This document shows positions 23,051 through 36,935 of a stretch of 62,000 nucleotides of DNA, piece after piece. Every line of letters starts with the position of its first letter. The stretch's first letter is position 1. The DNA is taken from positions 48,910,546 to 48,972,545 of the forward strand of contig CM055107.1 of the NCBI GenBank assembly GCA_029204225.1. Direction: 5' to 3'. Both the position numbers and the translations under genes were made by a program. The notes under the pieces are model-generated. The model was not told the DNA's origin. It ran no database searches and worked only from the letters and a program-made list of their open reading frames with translations. Source of the stretch: Diphasiastrum complanatum. Lineage: Eukaryota > Streptophyta > Lycopodiopsida > Lycopodiales > Lycopodiaceae.

Positions 23051-23800
23051 ATAGTAGATACCTCACCTCTAATTTTTATGTCTCAAGCTAGTTGGAATTT
23101 GATTCATAATATGCAAGTTTGGCCCTTATCATCTGACTTGGGTCATTGATTGATAAAGTTCAACCAAATGAAGAGAAATTGACCCAGGTGAACTCCTTAT
23201 TGATGGAATTGACTCCCATCACATGAGATAGGTCAAATTTGAAGCCTATTACTCATAATAGCACAATTTTGGACTTGATCACTTAAGATTGCCCATTGAG
23301 TGGTCAAATATTTAAAGGAATATTTTGTTTAGGGTATTGTACAAATTGCTCAATTTAGATGTCTATCACTCACAATAGCTCACATTTGTCACTTATGCTA
23401 TGAGTTTGGTGCTTATCACTAGACATGACTCATCAAATGCAACCAATCTATATTTTGGAACATTCAGGTCGATTCATCTTGATGGAATACGGATTCAAAT
23501 AGAATGTTCCAAAGATTGTTCCCAATTTTGATTGAAAACTCAAAAAATGAGGTTGATTGATGATTTGGAACGATTCATCATTCGAAATAATGAAGGAAAG
23601 CGAAGTGCCGAGAATTGGCATGAAGCAATGTGAATTTTTTTTAATTCTAGAGCCAAAGGATTATGATGGTAGTTTGGCAACTCAGGCTTGCCACCCTCAG
23701 AACCTATAATATCTCTCTCATATATGTTAAGGCCATAGATCAATAAATAGTTCTTCTGTTAGATCAGTTAGGCAAGAGTAGCTTCAGGGTCAGTTGGGAG
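23051..23800. other. unassigned flank with a dispersed direct repeat at 23,655-23,732
   Basis: No protein is recognised. The stretch at 23,655-23,732 (contains TTTGGCAACTCAGGCTTGCC) recurs in direct orientation at about 29,028-29,105, so the two copies flank the gypsy protease remnant and the whole GH9 locus. The remainder may be decayed gypsy sequence following the protease. Confidence 0.5.
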
Positions 23801-24250
23801 CTAGACTGTGACTCCAATTTATGATATCAGTAGATTTAACATAATGACCTTTTTCGTGGCTGGACTAGTATGGTTCAAACACTGAGTTGGTGATCGAGGA
23901 ACCTTTGTCATGGATGCGTACAAGTTTGAGTTTGCCCGTTGAATCAATGGTGACAGAACTGTCACGATTTCCAAAAGTAACTCGGCCTTTCCTCCAGTCA
24001 TGAACGACTCATGCATTGATGAGCCACAGACGACCAAGTAGTAATTCATATTAATAGGCATTATTGGGAATATCAAGTACTACTAGATCGACATAAAACT
24101 TGAGACCTCCTAGTTTGATCAGCACTTGTGGAAGGAAACCGGTAGGTCGGACCACACTTTGATCAGCCATTCGAAGCTGACAAGTGGGTTTGGCCAGCTT
24201 GTCTCTTAGATTCCATTCTAGCATGTCAAGCAGTTGGTAGTTAGGTAGAT
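23801..24250 (-). pseudogene. Ty3/gypsy aspartic protease remnant
   Basis: With stops ignored, the minus strand reads LRMADQSVVRPTGFLPQVLI, then LGGLKFYVDLVVLDIP, YELLLGRLWL and GRVTFGNRDSS. This matches the retroviral-type protease (RVP) C-terminal half common in gypsy pol, including an LLGR-x-WL motif. The active-site half was not found. At least three in-frame stops are present. The RT remnant at 17.5-18.5 kb could be the next part of the same element, interrupted by copia D. Confidence 0.65.
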
Positions 24251-24943
24251 AATGCGATTGTGTTTAGGCTGAAATGATGCGAGTGATAGTTGGTAGCAAC
24301 GTGTTAGCTAGTAGATATATATGAGATACTCTGGCAGTTAATATATGCCTTTTGTGAGTATCATAGAATGAGATCAAAGAGATTGTGTGTGCTATCAATC
24401 TCTGTGAAGAGATCATGTATATTAAATGATAGATGAAGCTTTTTAGTAGGATGAAGATTTCCTGTGTGTACAACTGAATGATTGATGTCTGATACGTCCT
24501 TTGGTTGCATGCATTAGACTTAACAAGGGTTATGGGCCCACTACATGCATATCTTGAAGTCAAAATTCTGCTAATTTCATCACAGAGATTGACAGCACAC
24601 ACAATCTCTTCCATATCTTGAAGTCGAAATTCTGCTAATTTCATCACTAAATGGACATCACCAAGAGTGAGCTATCCCACAAGATGCTATATCAAGTGAT
24701 ATGGACCAAAATCAAGTAAGAAACTTGAGCTATATAAGCACGCACGATATGATAAGCAGGGCTCTTTGAGCTGGTGAGCACGATATGGTGGACAAAGAAA
24801 GGAGGACGAGCAAGGGGAGGAAAATAACACACCAAAATACCCATTAATGGGCATGGGGCTCCTTAATGGCTCGGTCGATGGCTTGTCCATGGCACTTGCC
24901 CCCCATTTGGCCTGGGTAATAGGAGCCGCCGGCCTTACCCATG
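24251..24943. repeat. spacer with a 66-bp direct duplication and TATA-like motif
   Basis: ATATCTTGAAGTC followed by AAATTCTGCTAATTTCATCAC occurs at about 24,548-24,583 and again at 24,613-24,648, a period of 65-66 bp with one base change. A TATA-like GCTATATAAGC lies on the plus strand at about 24,729-24,739. No protein is recognised. Confidence 0.6.
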
Positions 24944-25133
24944 GATTGAGAATGATTGAGAGATGATAACTCTTGGATAGGTTAGTGGATGGCTTTACTT
25001 TCTATCAAGAGCAATATAGAGGCAACTAGTGTGAATCTCAAGGCAATTAGGATGTTCTTTCAGTAAAGTTTTCAGATGTCACTACCTAATTGTAGATTTA
25101 CTCCAACACATTTCTATAATCACCTCAAAAGAA
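24944..25133 (+). repeat. left arm of 190-bp inverted repeat around the GH9 locus
   Basis: The arm runs from ATTGAGAATG to CACCTCAAAAGA. Its reverse complement is at 28,779-28,974, with roughly ten differences by eye over about 190 bp. The arms face each other across about 3.65 kb holding the whole GH9 locus. I found no matching target-site duplication outside them. Confidence 0.85.
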
Positions 25134-25695
25134 TTATTATCACAATTATGTCGGTTTATGTAGAAATCTGCCGTTAAGCGGTCTCGCAAGAAAGAGGAGT
25201 ATAAATGTGCATATTCCAGCAACATGCAATCATTACTCGAATTATTGGAGAGAGGAGTGAGAATTGATTGGGATGGATATTTTGAGGTATATATGGCTTT
25301 AAAATATATTTTAACTTCACTACATTCATGTGGTCTGACTTTCACTCTCCTCACATTTCTAAAATAAATGACTCATCTTTCATTGGTTTAATGCAAATAT
25401 TGCAGTCCCAATCCCATGGATCGCAGTCATATGAGTCCGATCGCGATGTCAATCGCCAAGACGAGGACGACTCAGCTGGATCTAATTAAGTGTTTCAATA
25501 TTGTAGCATGCATCTCTACTCATGTTCTGACTTGGTTTTCATCTCGAAGTGTGAGTATGCACACCTAATTAAAAAGATGAACCAGACCTCTTAGCGATTT
25601 GTAAGAAAAATACATTTGAGAGAAAACAGTATATTTCCCGCCATTGCCACACGAATTAGGGCAGCGTCCCCAATTCTTCCACGTGGCACCCTTTA

Positions 25696-25705
25696 TTATA
25701 TAAAT
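25696..25705 (+). promoter_or_regulatory. TATA box of the GH9 locus
   Basis: TTATATAAAT lies 92 bp before the chosen ATG (25,797). It sits in sequence conserved with the inverted copy at 1011-2205, where the equivalent motif is altered. The spacing fits a plant core promoter. Confidence 0.55.
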
Positions 25706-25796
25706 CCCGCCAGAAAAGAATCTAGAGATAGAGAGAGAGACAGACACCTTAAGGTTTCTAATTATTCTCATGCGGCTTTGGCATTATCATAAAGAG

Positions 25797-28417
<2,621 letters not shown>

Positions 28418-28778
28418 CTCAGTACAGAGAAAACTTTTGATTGCTAGCAAACCAAGAGATGAAAAAAAAAATCTGATATAGATATAAAGGAGCGCATAAA
28501 ACTTTACACGGTAGTATAGCTTGAACAGTTGCATGTTCTGACGACTTTTTTCTCAATTACAGATGCTTGAATACATCCTGCAATGTCCATGAATATTTTA
28601 TTTGAATTGGTGTCGAAGCAGCAAAATTGTAAGATTTTTTTTCTTAAATTCATGATCAAATCTTGAGTTAAGTAGTATTGTGAAGACTTGGATTTCTACA
28701 CTTTACTTCAGGGCAGATTTGTTGTAGTTATGCAGTCTTATGAATTAGTTTACCTTGTAGGGTGTAATACATATTTAT
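28418..28778 (+). other. 3' flank of GH9 locus
   Basis: AT-rich sequence after the stop codon, probably 3' UTR. Poly(A)-like AATATTTTATTT lies near 28,592. No other feature is seen before the right inverted arm. Confidence 0.4.
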
Positions 28779-28974
28779 TTCTTTAGAGGTGATTATAGCA
28801 ATGTATTGGAGTAAATCTACAATTAGGTAGTGTCATCTGAAAAATTTACTGAAAGAACATCCTAATTGCCTTGAGATTCACACTAGTTGCCTCTATATTG
28901 CCCTTGATAAAAAGTAAAGCCATCCACTAACCTATCCAAGAGTTATCATCTCCCATTATTCTCAATATAATTAT
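28779..28974 (-). repeat. right arm of 190-bp inverted repeat around the GH9 locus
   Basis: Reverse complement of 24,944-25,133. Shared strings include GATAACTCTTGGATAGGTTA and AGGCAACTAGTGTGAATCTC when read on the minus strand. The outer sequence differs from the left side, giving no clear terminal duplication. Confidence 0.85.
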
Positions 28975-29969
28975 TTACTCATAGTTAGTGTGATTCATCA
29001 ATCACCCACCCTCCCTTATACTACTTAGAGCAAAGGATTTATGATGGTATTTTGGCAACTCAGGCTTGCCATCCTCACAAGCTATTATATCGCTATCATA
29101 TAGACATTTACTTTGAAACTACCACATCTGATTCGTCAAAGTATTTGGTGCTAGTATTTTCTATGTGCAGTTTTCAAATTTATTTTCCTTAGGAGTGAAT
29201 TGGTGCTGCTTTCTCAAAGTGACCATAATATCATCCCATACATCAGCAATCCAAATTGCATCATTGAAAAATAATGATGGCACTCATTTTCATGATATGT
29301 AAATAGGCCTATGATAAACTACAATCTCTTAAGAGTGGCGCCCATATAAATCATTCAGAGCTTGAGAGTAACCAAAATAAAAAATTGGAAGTGTTATATT
29401 CAAACCTAAAAAGATATGTACATATTTTTGAGACAATTTGTACATGGGTTAGTATTTACATGACACGTGTTGCAGCAACATGGCCTTGGTAACTTGATAC
29501 ATTAGGTGTCTAGCAATTCGAGTCCTAGTTGGAACCTGATTATAGATTGTGGTCTCTTTCTATATCTTTTTCTTATTCTCTCCTGGGATTTTCTCAACCA
29601 TATTGCTTCATCAAGTTGTGTTGATGAGGACTTTGTTCTCAACTTCTAAATTGGGGCACCACTATGTTATGCTTACTATCAGAAAATATGAGATTCTCAT
29701 TTCCTACATGGAACGTATACCTCTGATTGTCATGTTGTTTCCCTAGTCAATAATAGTGGTTCAACTTGGGCTACTTATGAGGTGTACTCTTGACATACCT
29801 CAAATTTCACTTTGTTGTCTTTCAAAAATATTGAGAAGAATACATCGTGAGTTGACTCACCAACCAAAAAAAAAGGTGTATAAGGCCAGAGGAGAGTTAG
29901 ATCTTATCAAAGATCTCTTGAACTTGCAAGCAGTACTAATTAAGGTCAAGTCTGTCATATCAAACTAAT
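28975..29969. other. unassigned DNA with direct repeat copy at 29,028-29,105
   Basis: The repeat shared with 23,655-23,732 lies at 29,028-29,105. The rest has no recognisable protein. Short frames at 29,549-29,968 are not convincing. Confidence 0.4.
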
Positions 29970-30090
29970 TACATAGATCTGTTTTCACAACATTTACCAA
30001 ATCTTTGATTATATGCAATAATAGTCAAATCATCAACATACATCACAATCAAAATAAAACAAGAACATTGTGGTATTATATATCAAAGGC
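29970..30090 (-). pseudogene. tiny copia reverse transcriptase remnant
   Basis: The minus strand reads VLIVMYVDDLTIIA around 30,055-30,015, the copia RT active-site neighbourhood (YVDDL). No longer frame is preserved on either side. Confidence 0.5.
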
Positions 30091-30619
30091 CATGCCATAA
30101 TGGTGAAAAAGTTGCAAGAGCTTACATATAACAATCCCCACCACAAAAGTAGTTACAATTCTGATAATCAAAGAACTAAGATTGCATATTGGGATTTAAA
30201 ATTACTAAGAATTGTGTATGAAATGATTTTGCCAACAAAGAGATGGTCTTCATTTCATGATAGTTTCTTGCAATGGGTTTCGTACTTTGACCACAAAATA
30301 TGTCCGTGATTTTGAAATTTTGAAATTGGCAAGGATTCATGAATATTCATCATCAATATTGACAATAATCACAGTCAGTGTTCAAAATTATCACCACTAG
30401 TATTCACAATAATCATGATCATTTTCAATATAAGTAATTTTAGATAATCTCTTCATATGCATCTCTGAAAAGTCAATCGATTATTCCTCCGATATATGGA
30501 AGACATTTTGTATATATCATGAAAAACAAGACACTATTAGAAACAATAAAATATATTGATTAAGAAATTGTCAAAATATAATATCATTTGTCATATTTGT
30601 TCATTAAAGCATGCGAGAG
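30091..30619. other. unassigned AT-rich DNA
   Basis: Short runs of CACAATAATCA/TCAATATT type repeats near 30,350-30,420; nothing else recognised. Confidence 0.3.
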
Positions 30620-31445
30620 TGGAATATTGAAGAAGAATAAACTAGAACATGTGGAAACAAGCATGCATCAAATTTCTTTAAGTCTCCCACACATATGTGA
30701 TTATTATAATCTGGATGTTCACAATTAAGCATGCAATAGCCAATAAATTTGTTTGTTTTTCTTTCTATGCATGCAGCCTATGTTCTTTTTTGCATGTAAT
30801 AAATTGATCCAAGAAAGCATACTGCATTTTGTCCATGTATTTGGAAATGATAACATGTTTTTACATGAGCTCAAAGAAACCAAATCAAAGAAAACTTACA
30901 AGTGAAAAACTTCAAGACTTCACTTACAAGGCCTAACAGCCAAGCCAAGCTTTAAAAGTTTAGACCGCCACCACGTATTAGACTTCAACATTGACTTTCT
31001 TCTATATTCGATTAACGAACCTCAAAACACAGTAACATAGTAATACCTTTGCAAAGCAAGGCCAAAAATTGCAACTTTCAGGATTTTTAATAGTTGGTCT
31101 ACAATGCTAGATTCAAAATCAATTCCCAATCAATTCAAAATCTCAATTTGAATATCCTCGATACAAATCTCATAGGAACTATTGGATTAAGATTATAATA
31201 CATGTACATGCAACCCAAGGTAAGGTAATTAGGCACTTGAATTTGAGTATAAGTAGTTTTCAAAAACCTCTAATTGGTAATTTCCAGAAGATGTTAAAAA
31301 AAATCAAAACACCTCAATGACATCAATTAAAAATCAACACCATTTGCATAAGAAAGTCAACTAGAAAGTGACAGCAATACGAACTACCATATCCTACATC
31401 CTTACAATGTGTTTCACAAAAAAAAACAACACATTGATTGGCTAG
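30620..31445 (+). repeat. arm 1 of an 0.8-kb inverted repeat pair
   Basis: This segment matches the reverse complement of about 40,535-41,365. Shared strings include AACTAGAACATGTGGAA at the outer end of each arm, TTTGTTTGTTTTTCTTTCTA in the middle and TTTGCATAAGAAA near the inner end. The arms are about 9.1 kb apart. Divergence includes several indels. No coding capacity was found. It is probably a non-coding part of an element (LTR, TIR or MITE cluster) present twice in opposite orientation. Confidence 0.75.
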
Positions 31446-32379
31446 TAGAATGAAATACATTGACCTATACATGGGCTCGCACGTAGATTTCTTTAATAGT
31501 TGCTTGGTTGTTGGAAGGACAAAGGTTTTGACAAGTGCTGCTGGAATTGAAATGCCTAAACAAGAGACTTTTCCATGTGCAGTCAAGATTGGTAAGGTTC
31601 CCTACACAATGGCAAATGCTTGAAAAAGAGAAGACATCCCTTTAGTCAAGTATTGAGCTTTCAACTATTGGCATCAGCACCTGAATCCACAATTTGTTTG
31701 GTGAATATTGAAACGTAATGTGGATGAAAAGAGATAAGCAAGTGATCAGGATTAGAGCATATATAAACCAAAACTTGCAAAAATAACCTATTGTTTTTTT
31801 GAGGCTGATGGATAAAAGGTAAAAATTTGCTTACCAAGCACATATCCATCGCATCAAAACTAGAGGGATTGTCTTTTTCCCTTTTGAACTACCAAAACAT
31901 ACACGATCGTCATTAAGACTTCGAGAGTCCGAGCCGTGGTTAAAGCTCTCTTGGCAGCTAGTAACAAGGCCGGCAGGCATGACCATCCATTGCACCAAAT
32001 ACATAGAGCACGCTCCAGTTACTTCAAGCTATGTTGTAAAATTTCGTTAGACAGGTGATAATCTCAAAAAATCTGGAAGAGTAAGCCATTCTGGCGCCTG
32101 CGAGATACATTGATATGTAGATGCCTCTCATGAGAATGGAAAACAAAACCGGAGGCTGCCGTTTCTACCAAATAGATAGTATATACATATAAGGTTTGAC
32201 ATGTCATTTAGTGTGCGTAGATACATAGTGTCGGTCCAGTCAATGATACAGGAATCGTGATGCACGAAGGGACAATATTCTTATTCAACACTCGCTTGAG
32301 ATGTATGTTGTGAAACAGTCGAGGAAGCATCAGATCTAAGAATAATATAGACATTGGTGGGTTTGCAAGAAGATGTCAA
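31446..32379. other. unassigned DNA
   Basis: An open frame at 31,438-31,623 (plus) reads VDFFNSCLVVGRTKVLTSAA but I do not recognise it. The remainder could be the 3' UTR and downstream region of the minus-strand gene fragment at 32.4-32.8 kb. Confidence 0.3.
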
Positions 32380-32825
32380 GGTCGACTGACAGGAGCAGGC
32401 TCCTCGGCTGGATTCTTATTAGCACTTGGTAACTCATAATCCGAAAGCTCAGCTACAAGTTCGCACAGGCTCTGGTCTTCTACATATCCGCACCAAATCT
32501 CATTCGCTTTACCGTCGTCATAAACAATTGAGTTCATGTTCTATTTCAACATCAAGTTTGTTCGTCTTAGTTAGCTTTTGAGAATACAAGAAAATAAGAA
32601 AAGCTCAAACGATCTAGACTAGATATGTGAAGATACAGTGGACAGAGTGCTGAAAGAAGCAGATACAGTGGACCAGATATGTGAAGATATAGTGGATAGA
32701 ATGCCGAAAGAAGCAAGAGTGTTACCTCCACGTGAAATATAGCTAGCTGCAGTTTGATGTTGGTGGATTGCGTGCCAAGCTTCTACGCCGCCGCAGAACT
32801 TCTCTCTGAAAAACAAACACACCTA
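32380..32825 (-). pseudogene. unidentified gene fragment, two exons with splice signals
   Basis: A terminal exon at about 32,540-32,384 reads NMNSIVYDDGKANEIWCGYV, then EDQSLCELVAELSDYELPSA, and ends PVSRP and stop. It follows a TGAAATAG acceptor. Upstream, an exon ending at about 32,727 reads KLQLAIFHVE before a GTAACA donor. Joined in phase 0, the frame continues across the junction as HVE then NMN. A stop lies further 5' in that frame (about 32,790), so the exon start is uncertain; a second acceptor (TTTTTCAG) sits at about 32,805. The composition looks like a normal cellular protein, not a transposon. Family unknown. Confidence 0.45.
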
Positions 32826-32991
32826 GGCAACACAAATTTCCAACTTAAACTATTGAAAAGCTCGCAAGCAAACCAGAACCGAGTTGAGAATTCCCAACTA
32901 TAACTGCTGATATTGTAGCAATTGAAAGTTTCAACTGCATGCAAAGGTAAGTCCATGAATTTCCCAAATGATTTACTCCAATCTATCTAGA

Positions 32992-32994
<3 letters not shown>

Positions 32995-33038
<44 letters not shown>

Positions 33039-33048
33039 GTATGTATAT
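32995..33048. repeat. (AT)n followed by (ATGT)n microsatellite
   Basis: About 16 AT units (32,995-33,026), then five ATGT units. It lies in an unassigned region. A minus-strand frame just upstream (33,230-33,060, reading DKLPVFDCTSLVDITLCLKK) could be another exon of the fragment at 32.4-32.8 kb, but this is unproven. Confidence 0.85.
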
Positions 33049-33329
33049 GTAGAAAGTCGCACATCACCGCAGGGTGTATAGCCATTCATACGTTCTTTCT
33101 TCAGACACAAAGTGATATCCACAAGGGACGTACAATCAAACACAGGCAATTTATCACAGACCTCGATAGGTATATTCGTTTGCTTGCATGCCTCCATATG
33201 GAACATATTGAGCAATTTATTGACATGCATAGTCTATGTAAGTAATGGATGATAGCGGTATCTCCTTGGATGAAATGCATCTTCATAAGAAAGTAAACAA
33301 CAATAATACACGCATTAGTTAGATCATGA

Positions 33330-33944
33330 GTCTTAAATCATCTGAAAAAAAAAATCATGTGATTTGAATCTGCTTTGATCGTACCTCACACAATAACATA
33401 TCACGGCAATTCCGACGTGGGGTTCCGACGGATTTTCAGAAATTTTATTATCCGTCGCATTTTGACGCGTTGAATTCTGACATCCAAGCAAAAGATTTGA
33501 AAATGGACCTCCGGTGATCGGCAAATTTAGACAACAACAAATTTTCAAAGTTGACGTTGGAATCCGACATGTCGGAATCCAACCCACAGAGATGGACATG
33601 ACATATCATACCTTTTAAAAAAAAAAAAGACTTCGCATCGGACATGGGTGTCATATTCCGACGTCCTCGTCGGCAATCTGATGCACGATTCACGGTCCTG
33701 TGACTGATGTGTGCGGCCTGCAAACATGAACGTCGGATTTCGACCTCTTCTTTGGATGTTGGATTTCGACGTCTATTTTCATTTTGGATTCCCGCGATCC
33801 TTCTGCTTTGTTCTCACTTTTGTTCTTGCAGCTTGGAGTGATCTTAGCGATTTGAGCATGGATGTTGATGGTCCTCATCCTATTGATGCCTTGAGGTTAG
33901 TGCTTGATGATTTATAAAGTTTTTGAAGTTCATGTTTTGTTTTT
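33330..33944. other. unassigned DNA rich in CCGAC/GTCGG motifs
   Basis: CCGAC or GTCGG occurs many times between 33,410 and 33,770 (for example TTCCGACGG, AATCCGACATGTCGGAATCC, ATTCCGACG, CGTCGGATTTCGACC), including the near-palindrome at 33,558-33,581. No protein is recognised. It may be part of an LTR or a small DNA element. Confidence 0.45.
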
Positions 33945-34064
33945 TTGAAGAGAGAGATGTGTGTGTGTGCGTGTGATAGAGAGAGAGGGGAGATGTGTGT
34001 GTGTGAGAGAGAGAGAGAGAGAAGAGAAGAAGTGTGTGTGTGAGAGAGAGAGAGACAGAGAGAG

Positions 34065-34098
<34 letters not shown>

Positions 34099-34330
34099 TA
34101 GAGAGAGGAGATGAGTGTGTGCGTGCATGCATTAGTTTAAGAGAGAGAAAAAAAGAGAGTCTGTTTTTCATTTCGAATTAGTTTAAGATTTGTGAGAAAG
34201 AGAGAGAGTGTGTGTGTATGTTTTGCATTTTGCATTAGTTTAAAATTTTTGAGAGAGAGAGAGAGTGTGTGTGTTAAGAGAGAGATAAAGAATAAGTGTG
34301 TTTCATTTAAGATTTAAGAAGTGTACAGGG
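33945..34330 (-). repeat. compound CT/CA satellite, inverted relative to 1-1010
   Basis: On the minus strand this reads alternating CTCTCT and CACACA runs with the spacer TTTTAAACTAATGCAAAATG followed by CAAAACA, the same unit as at 1-1010. About five units are present. Serine/histidine-rich open frames across it are products of the repeat, not genes. Confidence 0.8.
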
Positions 34331-35617
34331 TTACATGTCCTTCACCTTTGCAATTTTTGCACAAGGGTACATATCCAATCTGTTTCTTCGGTTCAGGGCA
34401 TTCATTGGAATAATGTCTAGGTGTTCCACAATTAAAATAGGTAGGTATCTGCCTTGTCCTTTGAACACTGTTCTTCTACTAATTGGGTATATACTTCTGC
34501 ACCGGAATAAATTTCTTCACAGGAGGTCTGTATGAAGGAGAGACTGGTGTAGTAGTAATTCTCGGATTAGAAGCTTGTACTTCATATATAGTCTCACTAA
34601 GATCTACCTCCATTAAATAAACCAGTTCGTTGTTAGAATTTCCTTCCTCATAGGAAACTTGCATTTTAGCTTTACATTCCGAATAATGGTGACCTTCCTT
34701 ATTGCACTTTGTACACCATGCATTTGACTTTCTTACTGTATTGGGAGATTTTCTTTTCTTCTTTGGTTGAAGAATATGAACTTTCAAAATCCTCAAATTT
34801 TCTTTCAAGTTTGGATACTTTTTTTTCCATAAGGTCTACTATTTTCGATCGCTCTTCTTTGGATCTTCCATTCTTTTTTTATCTTTTGTTCATGTCTTAT
34901 GTCATTTTAAAGTTCTCCTTGGAGATTCATCTTCACTCAAACTATCCGAATCCGAACTAGAACTTGATGATGAACTAGTCTCCGATTCAGAATTCGGCTC
35001 CTGGTCGTCTGAAGAATATTTATTCTTTTTTTTTTAATAAGCTCTTTCCTTGACCTTCGGCTTCTCCATATCCGAGAAGTCTCATAATTCTCTGCCGTAG
35101 CAATTACATGCTCAAGGCTTTCCATAGGTCCTTGCCTGCAATATGGATCTATTCTTTTGGGTAGTTCCCTCAAGAACCATTCGATCTTCATGGCTACTGG
35201 ATATACTCCACTCAGTTGACCAATTAGTTTTTTGACCCTTCGAGTATACTTCCTTAGAGATTCTTTCTCTTTTTGCCTGATTGAATTCAATTGGGCAAGT
35301 ATTCGTGTTGAATAACCAATTTTTTAATTGCTGCACGAATTGGGTTTTTAAATCTCCCCAGGTTGTTACCAGATCAGATTCGATCTGGCTTTTCTGAGAA
35401 GTCCAAGTAATATCCTTAGTTTGTTAACATCTAAACTTTCTCTATTGCTTGTTGCAATAGACTCAAATTGAGACACATAGCTATTTGCATCTTCTAAGGC
35501 TTTTCCCTTAAGATAATCATACCGGATTTTAGAAGAAGACAATCCTGGAGCAACCATATCTTCTTTATCTATGTCGTCTCGATCAAGGGGTGGATTGGGT
35601 GATTTTTCTTTTTCCAA
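34330..35617 (-). pseudogene. LTR-retrotransposon gag, Ty3/gypsy-like
   Basis: The frame 35,617-35,366 (KALEDANSYVSQFESIATSN) continues by frameshift into 35,336-35,112 and 35,290-34,937. These read FNSIRQKEKESLRKYTRRVK and WFLRELPKRIDPYCRQGPME, a retrotransposon gag core. A basic segment and a complete zinc knuckle, CTKCNKEGHHYSEC (C-x2-C-x4-H-x4-C), follow in 34,808-34,479. Two further knuckles near 34,430-34,340 have each lost a Cys to Tyr. Three knuckles in series and the gag core suggest gypsy. No pol follows, because the satellite begins at 34,330. At least two frameshifts are present. Confidence 0.75.
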
Positions 35618-36935
35618 TTCACTTTATGATGTGGAAGACTCCTTGCAATCAAGTCTCCTTCTTCGAGTATCCCAGTTTAATTCTCATTCCTATTCTCTAC
35701 GCCTTCGTCTTTCTTCTGTTTTCTTTCTCTGTCTTTCTCTCCAATATTGGTCTTCGAACATAAAAGTACAAAAAGGTCGGATTTTATAACTTTAACATTT
35801 AAAAGATCAAAAATCGATTTTACAAAAAATAAAATTGATGGGTCGAAAATCGAATATTTTTGGACAAGTCCGTCGACTCTGGGTCAGATTGGATTGGTTT
35901 GAATATTTTCGATCCAATAGAAATTCGATTCTTAACAAAAATTGATCGAAAGAAATTCAACACGTGGAGAGATGGTAATCCTTTCTTCACACGATCTCGT
36001 GCGTACAGACAAGTGGTATTTTCATCTCGTTATTGCTCATGTCTTTTGAGATATATTACGATTTTGTCAGAAAGACTGATTGCATGATATAAAATCTTCT
36101 AGGATTATCTTTCAATCAATAATCTTTTTTTTTATAAATCCATCAATTGATCCGCGAATCCTCAATACCTTCAACGTTTCAATCTCAATCTTCTGCTCAC
36201 AATGCTCTCTCTCTTGTTTCTATCAAAATGGCTGATCGTGGCTTAATTAGAGGCGGATGCATAATCAGAAGATGGGTAATAATGTTGTCCCCAATATCGA
36301 TGAAGACTCTGGTATTACCTCTAAAGATTCTCCTCCTACTAATTACTTTTCCAACATGGAAGAGATTTTTTCTAAAGAAGTAGAACCAGAACAAGAAGAG
36401 CCTAGTTCCATAGAATACAATAATCCATTGGTTCACAATCTTTCGGCGTTCAGAGTATTGACAATGTTGTTGATATTATGCACGAGTTTAAACGTGTTCA
36501 GCTTGATTATGGCTCTGTATTACGAAACCCATTTGATGTAGAAATTTTGTTGTCGAAATTTTGCGTAGTATTATACTAAAGAAGACTCTGATGTTAATGC
36601 ATCTTTGGATATGAATATTATTTCTGTTTATATTGCAACACACATGTTTCATGAATATGCATAATTCTCAATTGCTCTGACAATATCTCGATAACAAGTC
36701 TTGTGACGCCTGTTCCAATGAAATTCTCTTTTAGTTTTTAGAAGATTTTCCAAGATCAAAATTTATTGTTCAAGTAGGAGATTAAATCTCCTGAAATAGC
36801 CAACTTGTCCAAGGAATAGTCTAAGCAAGTCTCTATCTTGAATGCTTCTAAGAAAATTCTTGCTGGACATCTTGAATCATATTCCTTGAACCATAGAATA
36901 ATAATTTCCACGGGTTAATATCCCATTCTCCCTGA
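35618..36935 (-). other. leader region of the gypsy-like element
   Basis: This lies between PBS and gag. It has no convincing sense frame. On the opposite strand, 36,257-36,600 has an acidic open stretch (FSKEVEPEQEEPSSIEYNN) then, in another frame, NVVDIMHEFKRVQLDYGSVL. I cannot assign it; it may be an antisense or captured frame. Confidence 0.35.

Noticed and set aside
33875-34171. Ser/His/Thr-rich open frames on the minus strand
   Set aside because: They are translations of CT/CA microsatellite and have no support as genes.
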